From Distichodus sexfasciatus (taxonomy: Eukaryota > Chordata > Actinopteri > Characiformes > Distichodontidae): DNA of 64,000 nucleotides. Shown here piece after piece: positions 12,201 through 24,263 of the stretch. The DNA lies in contig JAVGVS010000001.1 in NCBI GenBank assembly GCA_032718565.1, positions 4,238,196 through 4,302,195 of the forward strand, written 5' to 3'. Positions within the stretch are counted from its first letter, which is position 1, and every line of letters starts with the position of its first letter. The notes under the pieces were generated by a model that worked only from the letters and a program-made list of their open reading frames with translations, searched no databases and was not told where the DNA came from. A program made the position numbers and the translations under genes.

Positions 12201-15200
12201 AAAGAGAAAGACCTGCAGGCCCCGGTGGTGACAGCTAAATGAAGCACTTAGTGCATTACAACCAACATGAGTGGACAAGCTCCACATTCCATCTGACTTT
12301 CTGTGAACTTCTGACTGGCTGACATAAACGATAGTCAATAAATCCAACACTCTTGACAAACTCAGTGATTTACCTACATCAAAGTGCTTACTGTTTTTAG
12401 TTTGTCAGTGATTACTGACCAAGTATGAAAGACAACTCCCCTGACAAAAATTTTAGGCTTCTGTCAAACAGTTGCCGTTAACCTTTGGCAATGTTGCCGC
12501 AAATTTGTAACAAGGTCATATTTGGACATACTTGTGGCAAACATGGGGTGGACTTCTAACAAATTTTGTTGAAAACTTAAACACCTGCCAAATTTGTTAC
12601 CAAGAGTTCACTACAAGTTTGCCATTACTGGCAAATTGTTTGGGCAAATACATTTGCCGCTAGTGCCGATTTGTCAGTGTTGTCAGAACATTGCCACAAG
12701 TTTGTCACTAGTGGCTGACAATAGCAAACTTGTGGCAACATATTTTGGCAAACATAGTTTGCCACAAATTAATCACAAGTTTGCGGCAAACATTTTGTTT
12801 TTGTAAGGGTGGTCTATGTGAACGGCATGCGTTACATCATAGGAGTATTCAGTCATTCACAGAGGTGGGCAAAGTAGCTAACTTCGTTACTTAAGTGAAA
12901 GTACAGATACCACTAGTCAAATGTTACTCCAATACAAGTGAAAGTTGTACAGTCAAATTTTTACTTAAGTTAAAGTACTGAAGTACTTGTTTGAAAAAAT
13001 ACTTAAGTATTAAAAGTACGTCTTCTTTCACCACATTGTTGCATTATTGCCACAACACTTAGAACACCTAAGGCCTCTGACAAACTTGTAGAAGCTGTAG
13101 AATAAGGAATTGGTAGAATGTTCCTGAATGAAACACAACTTAAACTGATAAAGAAAACCAGTCATTAGTTTACTTTATAAATTAATTGTAAGACTACACA
13201 CCCCCACAAAACAGCATGGTTCTGACACAGCTCTGGTAGTGTGTGAACGCATATATGTGTATGTTAATCAGAAGGACAGTGCAGTAACTGTACATGCAGC
13301 TCAGAACATGAAAATCAACATTCAAACCTGCTTAAAACCCAGGTTTACACCTCTAGCGTCATGACTTTCCAACAGCAACAATGTTAATCAAGACAAAACG
13401 GCAGAACTGTCAGGCGTGACGTAACCCTACTGATTACTGACAGACTGTCACCTGCTAAACAACCAATCACCTTTTAGAAAAGGGGGAACAACATCCACTT
13501 TATGCCCAGGTTTGAAAGTAACGAGTAGCGAGAACCTTGATAGAAATGTAGTGAAGTAAAAAGTACAGTATTTGTCTTGAAAATGTAGTGAAGTGGAAGT
13601 CATAAGTTTCCAAATAAAATACTACTCAGGTGAAGTACAGATACTCAAAAACTCTACTTAAGTACAGTACTCAAGTAAATGTACTTAGTTACTGTCCACC
13701 TCTGGTCATTCATTCATTATCTGAACCACCTAATCCCAACTGGGGTCGCGGGATGACCGGAGCCTATCCTGGGAACTTACGGGCACAAGGCCAACACTCA
13801 CATTCACACCTTACAGGGCCAATTAGAGTCGCCAGTTAACCTATAGTGCATGCTTTTGGACTGTGGGAGGAAAACCAGAACACCCAGAGAACACCCACGC
13901 GAACACGGGGAGAGCACGCAAACTCCACACAGAAAGACCCTACGGCCGTCCCCGGGGTTCAAACCCAGGACCTTCTCGCTGTGAGGCGGCAGCGCTAACC
14001 ACTGCGCCACCGTGCCGTCCCACCGTAGGAGTAAAAATGCAAAAAGAAACAGAAATCAGGACAGAGGTCCAGTATGTTTGCCCCTCACCTGTAACAGCTA
14101 ACATAGAGGCGTTTGTCCTTCTTATGGCTCAGGTAGATGTCAGCCATTTTCTCTTTGGCTTGTACGTAGTACGGCTGCTCCTGCGTGATGTTTTTGAGCA
14201 TGTTCACAGCAAGTTCTGTGTCCCCTCGCATCAGCGCGAGGTCAGCGTTGGCAATGGTCACTCTCAACTCCTCTGGAGTGCCCGTAAACTCATTTATAGC
14301 ATCCTGCATGATCTGAGCTGCCTCATGCTGCAGCCACCACACCAAAAACACAGTCAGTTCTGTCCAGATTTAATTTGGGATACTTTATTAAAAAAGGAAC
14401 TCTGAGTACCTGTTCTCCATTGAGCCAGAGTGCCTCAGCCAGTTCCAGATAGACAGAAACGCAGTCCGCTGAGCTGAGTTCCACTTTGCGGGCCTTGTTT
14501 TTGGCAGAGGAGCCGACTCTCTTCATGCCAGGCAGACTCATGGCCAGCTGCAGGGTCTGAATGGCCTCCTGTAGTTCGCCCATTTTCCTCTGTGCCTGAG
14601 CTTTGATCAGGTGATACAGAGGGTGCTCCCTCACCTAACGCATACATAGATACACACACAGACAGAGGACAAGACCACACAAATCTTAGGACTTGCCATT
14701 GTGAGACAGCTTGAAAAGACATTAAAAAATGTTATGCATCATGTTCACTTAAATGGACAACTGTTTAATTTCTGGAACAGATCAGGCAGAGTGATTTTTA
14801 AAAAATGAATTCAGATAAATACTTTGCTTAAAAGACCAGCAAACAACAGTGCATATTTCACAATGGTTCATGCTCGACGTTGCTGAATATTGTTTGATGC
14901 TGATCAAGTCTTCAACCTAAGTTGGTTCGTCCTCGGATTCCACACAAAGGTAAGATGACAACTCATTTACCTCAATGTGGTTCCTGACTATATGAGTAGA
15001 ATAGATTATGTTCCAGATTCACTACTAACTCACCCACATTTGCCGCTAAGAGTAAATCAACACTGGACGACTCGCACCTCAAAGTTGTGGCTGAGGCAGA
15101 GTTCCAAAGACTGCGAAGACAGGTTAAAGTTGCCCTGTAGGAGATGGATCTGAGCCATAAGGAGGTGAGCGTCGGCAAAGGAGGGCTTCTGCTCCAAACA

Positions 15201-18200
15201 GTGCTGTAGGCTGCTCTGAGCTGCCTCTATGTCACCTAAAGGATACAAACATGCACACGGTCAACAACTACAGTCAGCAAACGTTACAGTGTTTCCTAAG
15301 GATTCATGTGTCAGTCCGAAACGGTGGTTATGGTGATTTTAAAGACTTTCCTGACAAAAACCGGACTTTCGCCATGAGAAACACAGCCTGGAGAAGCCCG
15401 GGGACGATCTTGATCACGGTGTCCAGCACAGAGGCACAGAGCTGCAGCTGAGGGGCAGGAGCCTGGCCTTGGGCAGGAGGCTGAACAGTGAAAAGCATGA
15501 CAGTGAAGACCATGCAGCAATGAAGGAGAAAAGCAAAATGGAGGGAAGGACAAAACTAAATTCCATTATTTAGTTCAAAGATGCTCATGTAGCACTTTTG
15601 TTTAGTTATTAAAATCAATTATTAAAAAATTTACCAAAAAAAGTACAAGTTATTACAAATGAACCTCTACAATGCTCCTTTGCAGAGCTTATTTTTAATA
15701 TTGATAGAGTATGTGACCTGGTTCATGAGCTGAATTTAGGGGGCTCTGATTAAGGACAAAAATAAACTTAACTTATTTTAGGAAACAGTGACTTAAGAGT
15801 GATCTAGTTTTAAAGTGGTCAGCGGTAGTACAGAGGTCTGAGAGAGTGAAACTCTCAGTCGATGACCAAAAAATGTAGGGTTTGAATCCCAGGAGATGCT
15901 AAAATCATTGTGGGCCTCCTTTTTATGGAGACCGCCCTTGTAATTTGGAAATAAGAGTCTCTCTGGATAAAAGCATCTGCTAAATAATGTAAATGTAAAG
16001 GTCTTTAGACAGAGACCTTGGCAGGACACAGTGCCAAGTATTCCTTGGCAATCTCCAGCAGGAAGTCGGGGTTGAGTTTCTCGTAGTATTCAACGCTGAG
16101 TGGTAGTCCCTGGAGGGTGGAGAAGTGTGTGTCCACCGTGTCGTTCAGCAGGTTAGTCACTTCATCTTGAGGCTTCCGTTTCTTAATGGCCAACACTGCT
16201 CGCAAATACAACAGTTCCTAAAACACAGACAAAAACATACACAGAATCGAAATCACTTTTTAAAGAGAAAAGAATGGGACAAGACGATCAAAAAAGGATC
16301 AGATAAAGAACAGCATCTCTCTTTCTCTCTTATAGTAGATTCAGTAACCACAAAGTGCTATTAAATTCACAGAATTACGTTGTCAACAGAGACGCACCAT
16401 CATATCTAACAACAGAAGACTTGCATTACGCTATGTGCTCACTTCTGCAGCCCATCTGAACACATACTGCCTCCAGCTGAGGTCATTAGGAAGGGACTTA
16501 GAGCCCAGCGTGTGAATGGGAAACGTTACGCAGTGCGGATAGCTCCTCCTAAACAAAATATAAGTGGCTGCGTCAAAGAATCCCCCCTGTGTCAGAATGA
16601 CTTAAAAGAGGACTGCCTGGAGGACTGCTTAAGCAATTCGACAAAATACGCAGCTGAATGGCTTGTGTGACTCAGCTTTACCCAACATTCACACTAGTAA
16701 GAAGGTCAACATAAAGAGGAATGATTAACAACATGAAATTCCCAACTGAACAACTTCCCGGGCAAAACAAGTATTGCTCACCAAACCTTACCTATCTTGG
16801 TACAGCAAATCAAGCCTGAAGCTCTGTGTAACTCAGCATGTTCCAAATATTTCGAGAACCACATGTGTAAACATTTTGAACAGGAAAGGGAACGGAACAT
16901 CTGAAGCAAATTTGTTTAAGGGTGGGTAGGGATTGACATCTGTGTTTGCTGTCTCACCGCTGATTTGCCAATGGACTGTTGGATCTCAGTGAGGAACTCC
17001 AGCTGCTGCTCAGCATCCTGCAGGTGGCCCTCAATAAGCTGGCAGCGAATAATACCTGCAGGTGACACGAAAAGCAAATCTCAGAATAAGGCAGTGTATG
17101 AGTCTGATTAATGGAGAGCACTGGGAGGTAACCACTAGTCAGGTCTTCATAGTCGACTACAAAATAAACCAAATTACCTAGTTTTTAGACGTGTCATTTA
17201 AAGAATGTTGCATCACAAGTCTGGAATCTTGGGCTACAAGCCCTGAACATGTAATGCAAAATGAATTCTATGTCAAAGCAGTAATACATTTTCACCTCAG
17301 CATTCAAGATTTTGCTGTTGTTCATTTTTCTGTTCATTGTATAGTGTGTTTTTGGGATTAGCCATCTCTATAGGGAGCACACCGTTAAACTGAGATCCAG
17401 GTGGAGCTTCTAAGTTTGGGCCGTTAACTTTTCATATGGGGCAGTTGTTAGTGTATCGGTTTGGGAGTGCACCTTATGATCGGAGGGTCGCCGGTTTAAG
17501 TTTCGGACCAGTAAGAGTACCACTGAGGTACTCATGAGCAAAGTACCAGGCCCAAGTACTGCTCCCCGGGCACTGCCTGTCAGCTGCCCACTGCAGAGGT
17601 CACATTTCGTTGTGGTGCATTGACTGTCAAACATCTGTTTTAGGACACTATTCATTTCACAGTACAAATCCACACTGCACTTTTGAACAGAGACAGTTAA
17701 GACATTAGATATTTTATTTAAAAAATGTTTATAGTTTTACCTGTCTACTTTTAGTGATTTATATCTTTTTTTATTGCTAGCACTCTCTCAGGAATTTATC
17801 AGGTTTACATTTCGCTACAGGTTGCACTGCTACAGCTATCTTGCAAGTACAAAACTTTTCATCTTGAAAACATGTGATCCCACCATCTACCTCTCTTACA
17901 CTTCAACGTCTAGCAAAATACACATTTTTTCCCTTTTTACTGTCACGTAACGGAAATTAATACCTACCTGTTAGAGCCGAGACACTGCTCTCGTCTAACG
18001 TCATGGCAGTTTTATACCACTTTATGGCTTCCTTTGTCCTACCCTGCAGTACGAGCTGGTAGCCCAGTTCAGTAGCCAGCTCAGAATCACCCGACACCTG
18101 TGAGAATGCCCGATCCACCATTGTATGGGTGTGTTGCAGCACGTTCTCTGCTCTCCCACACTGAAAACAAGGTAACATTTTAGTTAGGAGTCAATTACCG

Positions 18201-21200
18201 CTTTTAGAATGTGCAGAAGCAGGACATTATGTGAGAACACACTTTAATTAACTTCAATAACCAAGATTCAGCTGATCATGCAGGACAGCAGATAAACATT
18301 TAAGGAGGAATAAGCAGTAAAAACATTTTTCCTAAACCATGACAAATACTTATGAATTTAAAAATGTATAATCAGTGATAAAGAAAACTCATTCTTACAA
18401 CTCGTGTGAAGGCTAAAGACATTCTATAGAGAAGCTCGAAATTGTTGGGCTCCTTGGTGTCCAGGTTACTCATAAGATTCAGCAGTTGCTTCACTGACTG
18501 TAAGGGATAAAGGGAAAATAGTTTCATTTACAAAAACCTAGTGTCAGTGTGCAACATTCAGCTCAGCTGGTACTGATTTTAGTTGCACAGTAGGCATCAA
18601 ACCTCTGCAATGTTTCCCTCCCTGCAGAGAGAGTGCAGTGTCAGCATCCTCAGGGCGTCTAGATTTGTTCTGTCTTTCTGAAGGAGCCTGCAAGAACAGA
18701 AAGGGCCCTGAGTGACAGCAAAACTTCTAACACAAGAGCTTCTAAACGAATTACAGAGACACATAAAATAATGGTGATAGTGATAAGGATAATGGCCAGA
18801 GCGCATAAAAAATTAAGACATTTGCAGCATTTGTCAGCTGCTCTCATCCAGGGAGGATGACATTTCTACATGCCAAAAGCTGCCCACTGCTCCTTCATGG
18901 ACAGATCAAATGCAAAGGTCAGATTTCGGTGTGGTGCACTGTGTGCTGTGCTGTATTCATAATGACAAATAATCACTCACTTATTCAAGAATGCTATAAA
19001 CTGAGTGTAAGTGTGAAAGCTGAACGTGGTTAAATTCAAAAGATGGTCAGACAATAAACAGGTCAGAGGCTATTATAACAATTGGTCATGTGTGGGGTAC
19101 AGATAAATTAGATTGCTTTGCAATGGTCAAAAGTTACTGACCAATGTTTTAACAAATAGAGTGCAAACAATTATAACAAAACTGATTAATCCAGAACAGA
19201 CAGGCTTTAGCTCCAGCAAACATTGGGGTAACAATATAAGGAGAAAATTAAATGTTATAACGCGTTAAGGAAAATACACAAAATTTTATGCTAATTAGTT
19301 TTAGAAGCACAGAAAGGTTTTGAGACAATTTCTATATGAAATACTGGCGCCAATGGGATTCCACCCAATGTCACATGTTAGAGATAATAGATCCTGTTCC
19401 AAAGGATGGTCACAATAATTTGTGTGTGTGTGTGTGTGTATTGCTTTTACTAAAACCACTGTCCCGGCATGAATTATCTACCAAACGCCTAAGCTCCCAC
19501 AGAGTGAATGCTCTTTCTCCTCTCAGCCCCACCCCCACCCCACCACACCGCAGCAGTGCACCCTGGTATATGTGTGACTCTAGCACTCCACCTCAAAGGC
19601 CCCTTTGATTCTGCCTCCCACTGGCCCTTATCCAGAAGGGAGAAGAGAAGAGAACAATGACCCAGTCTTTTAGCATGGATCAGTGGCATCACATTTGATT
19701 TCCATTACATTCAAACACAGTCTGACTCACAGGGCTTACCCTGCTCAGTTAACTACACCGTGCTTTTGTTTTGCTCTGCTTTGCTATTTTGTTTGTCTGT
19801 TTTAATGAAGACAAAATATTTCTGATGGAGCATAATCTACCAAAAACAGATGATGGCTGTACATATAAAAGCCACCAGAAACGATCTGATCTCAACCCAT
19901 AGATTAAAAGAGAAATGAAAGAAGTGATACCTCTGAGCGGCATCCACAGTCTGCTCCCAGTCCTGAAGACTTAGCAGAAGCTTCATCTTCTTCACCAAAG
20001 CCGGCACGAAGGACGGATAACCGACAATGACCTGGTTTACTGTCTCTAAAGCACCAGAGTAATTCTGGCGAAGCTCATAATACTGCACCTGAAAGATAGT
20101 TGGGCAATAAAATAAGGGCGAATATGTGGGCAGATGGCATGAACTGAGATGACTTCAAGAAGAGAGACTTCAAATATTGTCAGGATTTGCTTCAAAGATT
20201 TCCCAAAAGAAAAAAGGAGTTTCATGTGTCATAATGTTTTACTGAAAACTTTGTACCAGAACATAGTCATAACAATATACGTTATAGTAGGATAGAAGGA
20301 TTCAAATATAATCCTTCATGTAAGCCAGTTTAAATTCCTGTGATTACCTTTCCCATCAGAGCAAAAATGTTGATTTTCTCCTTCAGAGCTTCATCGAAAT
20401 ATTTGCCAGACTTCTTGGCATAAGCCTCTTTACCAGAAGTCAGATCTATCCACCCTTTTAGTATAATCCCCTAGGGAAAAATGTCAACTTTAAAATTGGA
20501 CAGGCAAAGCCAAAAACCCATATCATAAAACAAACCTGAACATTTTATCTGGTATAAATTCTCACCTCTGTAGAACCATTTGAGATTTTGATCATTCTGT
20601 CCACATACTCTCTGGCCTTTTCATTGCGACCCAGGAGCCAGAGCAGCATCCCAGCATGGTACAGCGCTTTCGGGCTGGCACTCTTACGATCCTCTTTCAC
20701 CTTTGCATCAAGCTCCTGGATAGCATCTTTGTCTGAAATCAGGACACAGAGGAAAAACAGTGTAGATTTTATCTGGGTTTTCAAATAAATATGTAATTCC
20801 CAGAAAACATTATTCCAATGAACTTTTTCATTTTACCTGGGTTAGGTCTTTTCTTCTGGGCATAGACCAGAGCCATAAGTGTACACAGAGACACATCTCG
20901 TCTGTCCTTCACCTGCTCCAGCTCTCTAATGGCCTCCTGCACACGATCTATGATGTAAAAAGTTAGTTCTGACAATCCTACTCACATTAATGACCCCAGA
21001 TATACTTGGAATACCAAGTACTCTGAAGTAATTTTCGACCAACTTTACTCACAGGACTCCCAGTAACATTCTTATTCTACACAAGGAGCTGACTGAGAGA
21101 ATTTTATGAATTACTAACAACTCTTCTATGGTGGAAAATCACAAAGAAAATTTTGTACGTGGCTGATGACACATCAAACATTCTGCAAATTTGAATATTA

Positions 21201-23219
21201 TTTTTGTTGTTATCTTAAATCCTTAACTACTTTGTTTTCTCTGCTTTTACTCTCTGTAAATGTGCCTTTAACCTTTGTTTCCAAAAAGGTTGTGTACTAA
21301 CATTATGGTCATTTTCATCAACTAATCCTCTAAAACTCAGTTTGGTCTAGAAAACCATGCTTCCTGACAGCTTGTATTTTCCGATGTGCCCATGTTATCT
21401 GTATCAGTCTCTTTCAGGTCATTCATTCATTCATTATCTGAACTGCGTAATCCCAACTGAGGTCGCGCAGGGACCGGAGCCTATCCTAAGAACTTACGGG
21501 CTCAAGGCGGGGACCAACCCTGGGCAGGCACCAACACACCACAGGGCACACACACTCACACAATCACACTCACATTCACACCTTACGAGGCCAATTTAGA
21601 GTCGCCAATTAACCTACACTGCCCTCCAAAAGTTTGGAAATGCCTCTGGCAAAGTGGGGTTTTGTACGATATCAGCATAAATCCTCATCATTTTTTGGTG
21701 CAAATACATTAAAGTAACTTGACATTATCTTTGGATACCAGCAATAAAATAATTTTTATTTTGATTACATAATAATGGCAATATATACATGTCAAAGTCA
21801 GACATGCCCCTTTGCCAGCTGTGATGTCTGGTTACTGGTTTAAACTTGGCCCAGGTTTTTAAAAGATTTTTGGGTCAGCACTGGGGCTGTTTTGGAGCAG
21901 GAAAAGTTGGTGACCTGTATCATGTCCAAGGAATATTGAACCAGCATGGATACCACAGCATTTTGCAACGACATGCTGTTCCTTCTGGTCTGCGCTTTAT
22001 TGGTCACGGCTTCACATTCCAACAAGTCAATGACCCCAAGCACACTTCCAAGCTGTGCAAATCCTATCTGGAGAGGAAACAGTCAGCTGGCATCATGTCT
22101 CTCATGGAGTGGCTTCCCCAATCAGCCGACCTCAACCCAACTGAGCTACTATGGGAGGAACTGGACCGTGATATCTGTAAGAAGTGTCCAACCAGTGTGA
22201 ATCGTCTTTGGGCAATCCTTCAGGCGGCTTGGAATAATATATCAAGTCAAGGTTTGAATAAACTGACAGCTCGGATGCCCAGATTATGCAGAGCTGTAAT
22301 AGCTGCTAATGGTGGATATTTTGATGAATCCAAAATTTAAGTATTTTCTATGTATAAACTGTTTAATAAACTGTTTATGTAATAAAATATGTTTTCGTAG
22401 TTTGTGTTGTCCCTTATCAGTGCAATACAAATTATCACAAATTAAAAAGGATTCATGGCAATACTGTCCAAAAGCCCACTTTTCTAGGGCGTTTCCAAAC
22501 TTTTGGAGGACAGTGTATATGGCATGTTTTTGGACTGTGGGAGGAAACCTGAGCACACAGAGGGCACACAGCATGTAAACTCTACACAGAAAGGCCCCAC
22601 AGCTGACCCAGGACCTAACCTCTGTGCCACCCCTTCTTTCAGGTCATTACATGTTAAACAGAGTCAGTTCTGGGCCTTGAGTATGTACAGTACCTTGCAT
22701 GAGAAGCCCATAAGCATGGAAGAAACTGAAGACAGGCTCATGGCTGAATTTCCTTTGGGCTTCACCTGAAACGTCCAGGACGTGGTTGGAATACTTCTCT
22801 TGGCAGTAATATAATATCAGGGCCTGAAAGTGACAAGTATTATAAGTCGTATAGACTAGAAGAAAAATGTACAAATACAGAGATAATTTTGCAGGCTGTT
22901 TTATTCTCTTGTAATTTGCTGGGGGGGGGGAACTGAAGCTAACCGGATGTTTGTCCGCAAGCTGCACATGCCCCAGGATCTGTAATTATGATTATTTTTC
23001 CTGCAATCTAAAGGAGGGAATACCATATGTTGCTTTATTTAAAGTCAAATGCATGAAAGGTTTCGTTACTTTTACGCCACTGGTAACTGATGCTCCACAT
23101 TAGCATCCACTGACGAAAACAGCTGTAGCTAAAGAAACGCGACTTATATCTCGACTTTCTTTCGAATTATCTCACAAAACACTCACCACTGTCAGTTCTT
23201 CGTCCTCGACGTCCGTCAT
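6262..23219 (-). CDS. ttc21b: ttc21b, intraflagellar transport protein IFT139, complete (29 coding exons)
   Basis: Coding exons (high-low, minus strand): 23219-23187, 22823-22694, 20947-20837, 20732-20566, 20470-20348, 20088-19931, 18687-18603, 18497-18399, 18160-17968, 17055-16958, 16217-16017, 15480-15351, 15235-15078, 14634-14410, 14327-14089, 12020-11948, 11659-11549, 11027-10889, 10573-10467, 10338-10150, 9449-9339, 9245-9164, 9028-8878, 8397-8236, 8034-7839, 7324-7100, 6715-6595, 6510-6443, 6339-6262. They sum to 3,963 nt (1,320 residues; human TTC21B is about 1,316) with every phase matching. The product is a run of TPR-type helices, with near-identical blocks such as RQNYSGALETVNQ, KWYKTAMTLDE, RKDILDKARA and DNETMGGEVFENLDGD. 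Family: a peripheral subunit of IFT-A, which drives retrograde transport in cilia and limits Hedgehog signalling. All splice sites seen are GT-AG except after exon 12, where the donor reads GAAAGT. Several introns carry SINE or DNA-transposon insertions. Confidence 0.96.
8457..8595 (+). mobile_element. SINE family A copy, internally deleted
   Basis: Matches in reverse the element at 13713-14020: a head similar to 'GAGTTTGC..GCTCT..CTGTGTTC', then the tail with 'GGATAGGCTCTGGTCC'. The middle is missing. Lies in the ttc21b intron between exons 23 and 24 and abuts the next SINE. Confidence 0.7.
8600..8855 (-). mobile_element. tRNA-derived SINE family B
   Basis: Reverse copy of the repeated family seen also at 9612, 17431, 31070, 47868 and 61560: 3' body with 'TGCACTGTGTGCTGTG', central 'CTGCCCACTGCTCCTTCA' and a tRNA-like head with a B-box-like motif. 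The head end is about 25 bp from the ttc21b exon 23 donor. Confidence 0.8.
9612..9855 (-). mobile_element. tRNA-derived SINE family B
   Basis: Second nearly full-length copy, in the ttc21b intron between exons 20 and 21. Same modules and order as the neighbouring copy at 8600. Confidence 0.8.
12439..12809. mobile_element. Non-autonomous DNA element (MITE-like) with short inverted ends
   Basis: Ends CCCTGACAAAAA and TTTTTGTAAGGG are inverted repeats with one mismatch. The interior is built from many variants of TTGCCACAAATTTG and GGCAAAC. No coding capacity. No clear target-site duplication, so the superfamily is not assigned. Lies in the ttc21b intron between exons 15 and 16. Confidence 0.6.
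12860..13704. mobile_element. Non-autonomous hAT-type element with 8-bp target duplication
   Basis: Inverted ends begin CAGAGGTGG and finish CCACCTCTG. Both flanks carry GTCATTCA (12852-12859 and 13705-13712), the 8-bp duplication typical of hAT. Subterminal regions are full of 'AAGTACTTAAGT' variants. No transposase frame. It inserted at the 3' tail of a SINE family A copy. Confidence 0.85.
13713..14020 (-). mobile_element. tRNA-derived SINE family A, near full length
   Basis: On the minus strand it starts with GGACGGCACGGTGGCGCAGT and a B-box-like 'GGGTTTGAACCC', followed by a body with 'TGTGGAGTTTGCGTGCTCTC' and the tail ending in repeated ATGA/TGAA. Long flanks make a functional tRNA gene unlikely. 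Confidence 0.85.
15808..16000 (+). mobile_element. SINE-like element (third family)
   Basis: Has a tRNA-like head (B-box-like 'GGGTTTGAATCCC' near 15878) and the widespread fish tail phrase 'GGATAAAAGCATCTGCTAAA'. It ends about 15 bp from ttc21b exon 11. Confidence 0.65.
17431..17625 (+). mobile_element. tRNA-derived SINE family B, 3' truncated
   Basis: Head (GGTCGCCGGTTTAAGTTTC) and centre are present; the 3' body stops at the TTGTGGTGCA block. In the ttc21b intron between exons 9 and 10. Confidence 0.75.
18862..18985 (+). mobile_element. SINE family B, 3' fragment
   Basis: Only the 'GCTGCCCACTGCTCCTTCA' block and 3' body are present, ending in 'AATCACTCACTT'. In the ttc21b intron between exons 6 and 7. 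Confidence 0.7.
21415..21616 (-). mobile_element. SINE family A, outer half interrupted by a Tc1 element
   Basis: Tail and body match 13713-13840 in order and stop at 'AACCTA', where the Tc1 element begins. The SINE resumes at 22516 with 'TATGGCATGTTTTTGGACTG'. Confidence 0.8.
21617..22515 (+). mobile_element. Deleted Tc1/mariner transposon nested in a SINE
   Basis: Inverted ends CACTGCCCTCCAAAAGTTTG and the reverse complement (with one change) are flanked by TA on both sides (21615-21616 and 22516-22517). An open frame of 164 codons (21846-22340) encodes the C-terminal half of a Tc1 transposase. It has the NDPKHT block with the second catalytic Asp and DLNPTELLWEELDR with the terminal acidic residue. 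The DNA-binding half and first Asp are missing, so this copy cannot move by itself. Confidence 0.92.
22516..22640 (-). mobile_element. SINE family A, second half after the Tc1 insertion
   Basis: Continues the SINE body (TTTTTGGACTGTGGGAGG) to the degenerate tRNA-like head near 22630. Confidence 0.75.
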
Positions 23220-23325
23220 TGTCAAACACTTGGGCGTTTAAAACTTGTCAGTTGTGGTAGCACATAAGGCAGTTTTTTATTTTTACAACATTTTCGCCAT
23301 CTTGGAAATCACGCAAAGCGTCTTG

Positions 23326-23338
23326 GTAACCTGACAAC
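23326..23338. promoter_or_regulatory. ttc21b: X-box-like RFX site upstream of ttc21b
   Basis: GTAACC-T-GACAAC matches the X-box consensus GTNRCC-N(1-3)-RGYAAC with one mismatch, 107 bp upstream of the ttc21b ATG. RFX factors commonly drive IFT genes through such sites at this distance. Functional use is inferred. Confidence 0.5.
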
Positions 23339-23841
23339 CGCCGCCATTTTTGTCTAGTAACCAGGAAGTGAGTGTAAAAAAAAGCCGCCGCAGTGTTGAA
23401 AATATCCGCTAGATGGCGCCATCTTCATTTGTAGTGTCGAGCTTCATTCGCGCTCTTCCCTATATCCTTGTTCTCCCCCATCCCAAAAACAACACCGTAG
23501 GAAAGCCCTTCAAACATATGAAAGTTTTATTAATTGTGAGAATCGGAGTAAAATAACGTAATTAAACACCATAAACAATAACAATGGACAAATGTCCATC
23601 TGTTGTCTTTTCCAGCATCACCACTTTTTGAAATGTTCAGTCAAATTTACGCCTTTAGACACTGTCACTTTAGACACTGTCACTGTTGACAGTGAGCGTT
23701 AAATCTAGTTTCAAGAAGAAGAATGGAGAAGCTTGATATTGTCAGCCATATAAAGTTATCATTGGTTTGTAAGAACAAATTAATTCATACAGGCCACAAA
23801 TAATTATGTGTAATAATACATGAGAAATTATGTGAAATAAT

Positions 23842-24263
23842 CAATGTTGGAACAGTTACTTTCAAAATGTAATACATTATAGATTACTAGTTACTGTCAT
23901 TTCAAAGTAATTTGTTACATTACAACATTACTGTCTTTGAATTGTAATGCGTTACATGACTCCTGCATCACTTTAGAGATACTTTGGAAGTAGGACTTGG
24001 CATTGTAAAATGCTAAAATGTGGTTTACTGCAGTTCATTATACATCCAGTGGAGGGCGAACATAATGACTGTAACCACACAATCTGTAGGATTTTTTATA
24101 CAAACAACCCAACACTAAATTTCTGAAATTAAATTACTGAAATATGTAACAAGTATAATATCACTGAAAATGTATTAGTAATGCTGTACATTATTGTGTT
24201 ACAACAAAATGTAATACACTACTGTAGTTGCGTTACTTTTGTAATGCGCTACTCCCAACACTG
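23842..24263. mobile_element. Non-autonomous hAT-like element
   Basis: Begins CAATGTTGGAACAGTTAC and ends GCGCTACTCCCAACACTG, inverted ends with a few differences. The flanks (AAATAAT before, GTAATAAT after) resemble an 8-bp duplication. Interior rich in 'GTAATACATTA' variants. No coding capacity. Confidence 0.65.

Noticed and set aside
13863..14405. 180-codon + strand frame
   Set aside because: Runs antisense across SINE family A and two ttc21b exons, with no independent coding signal.
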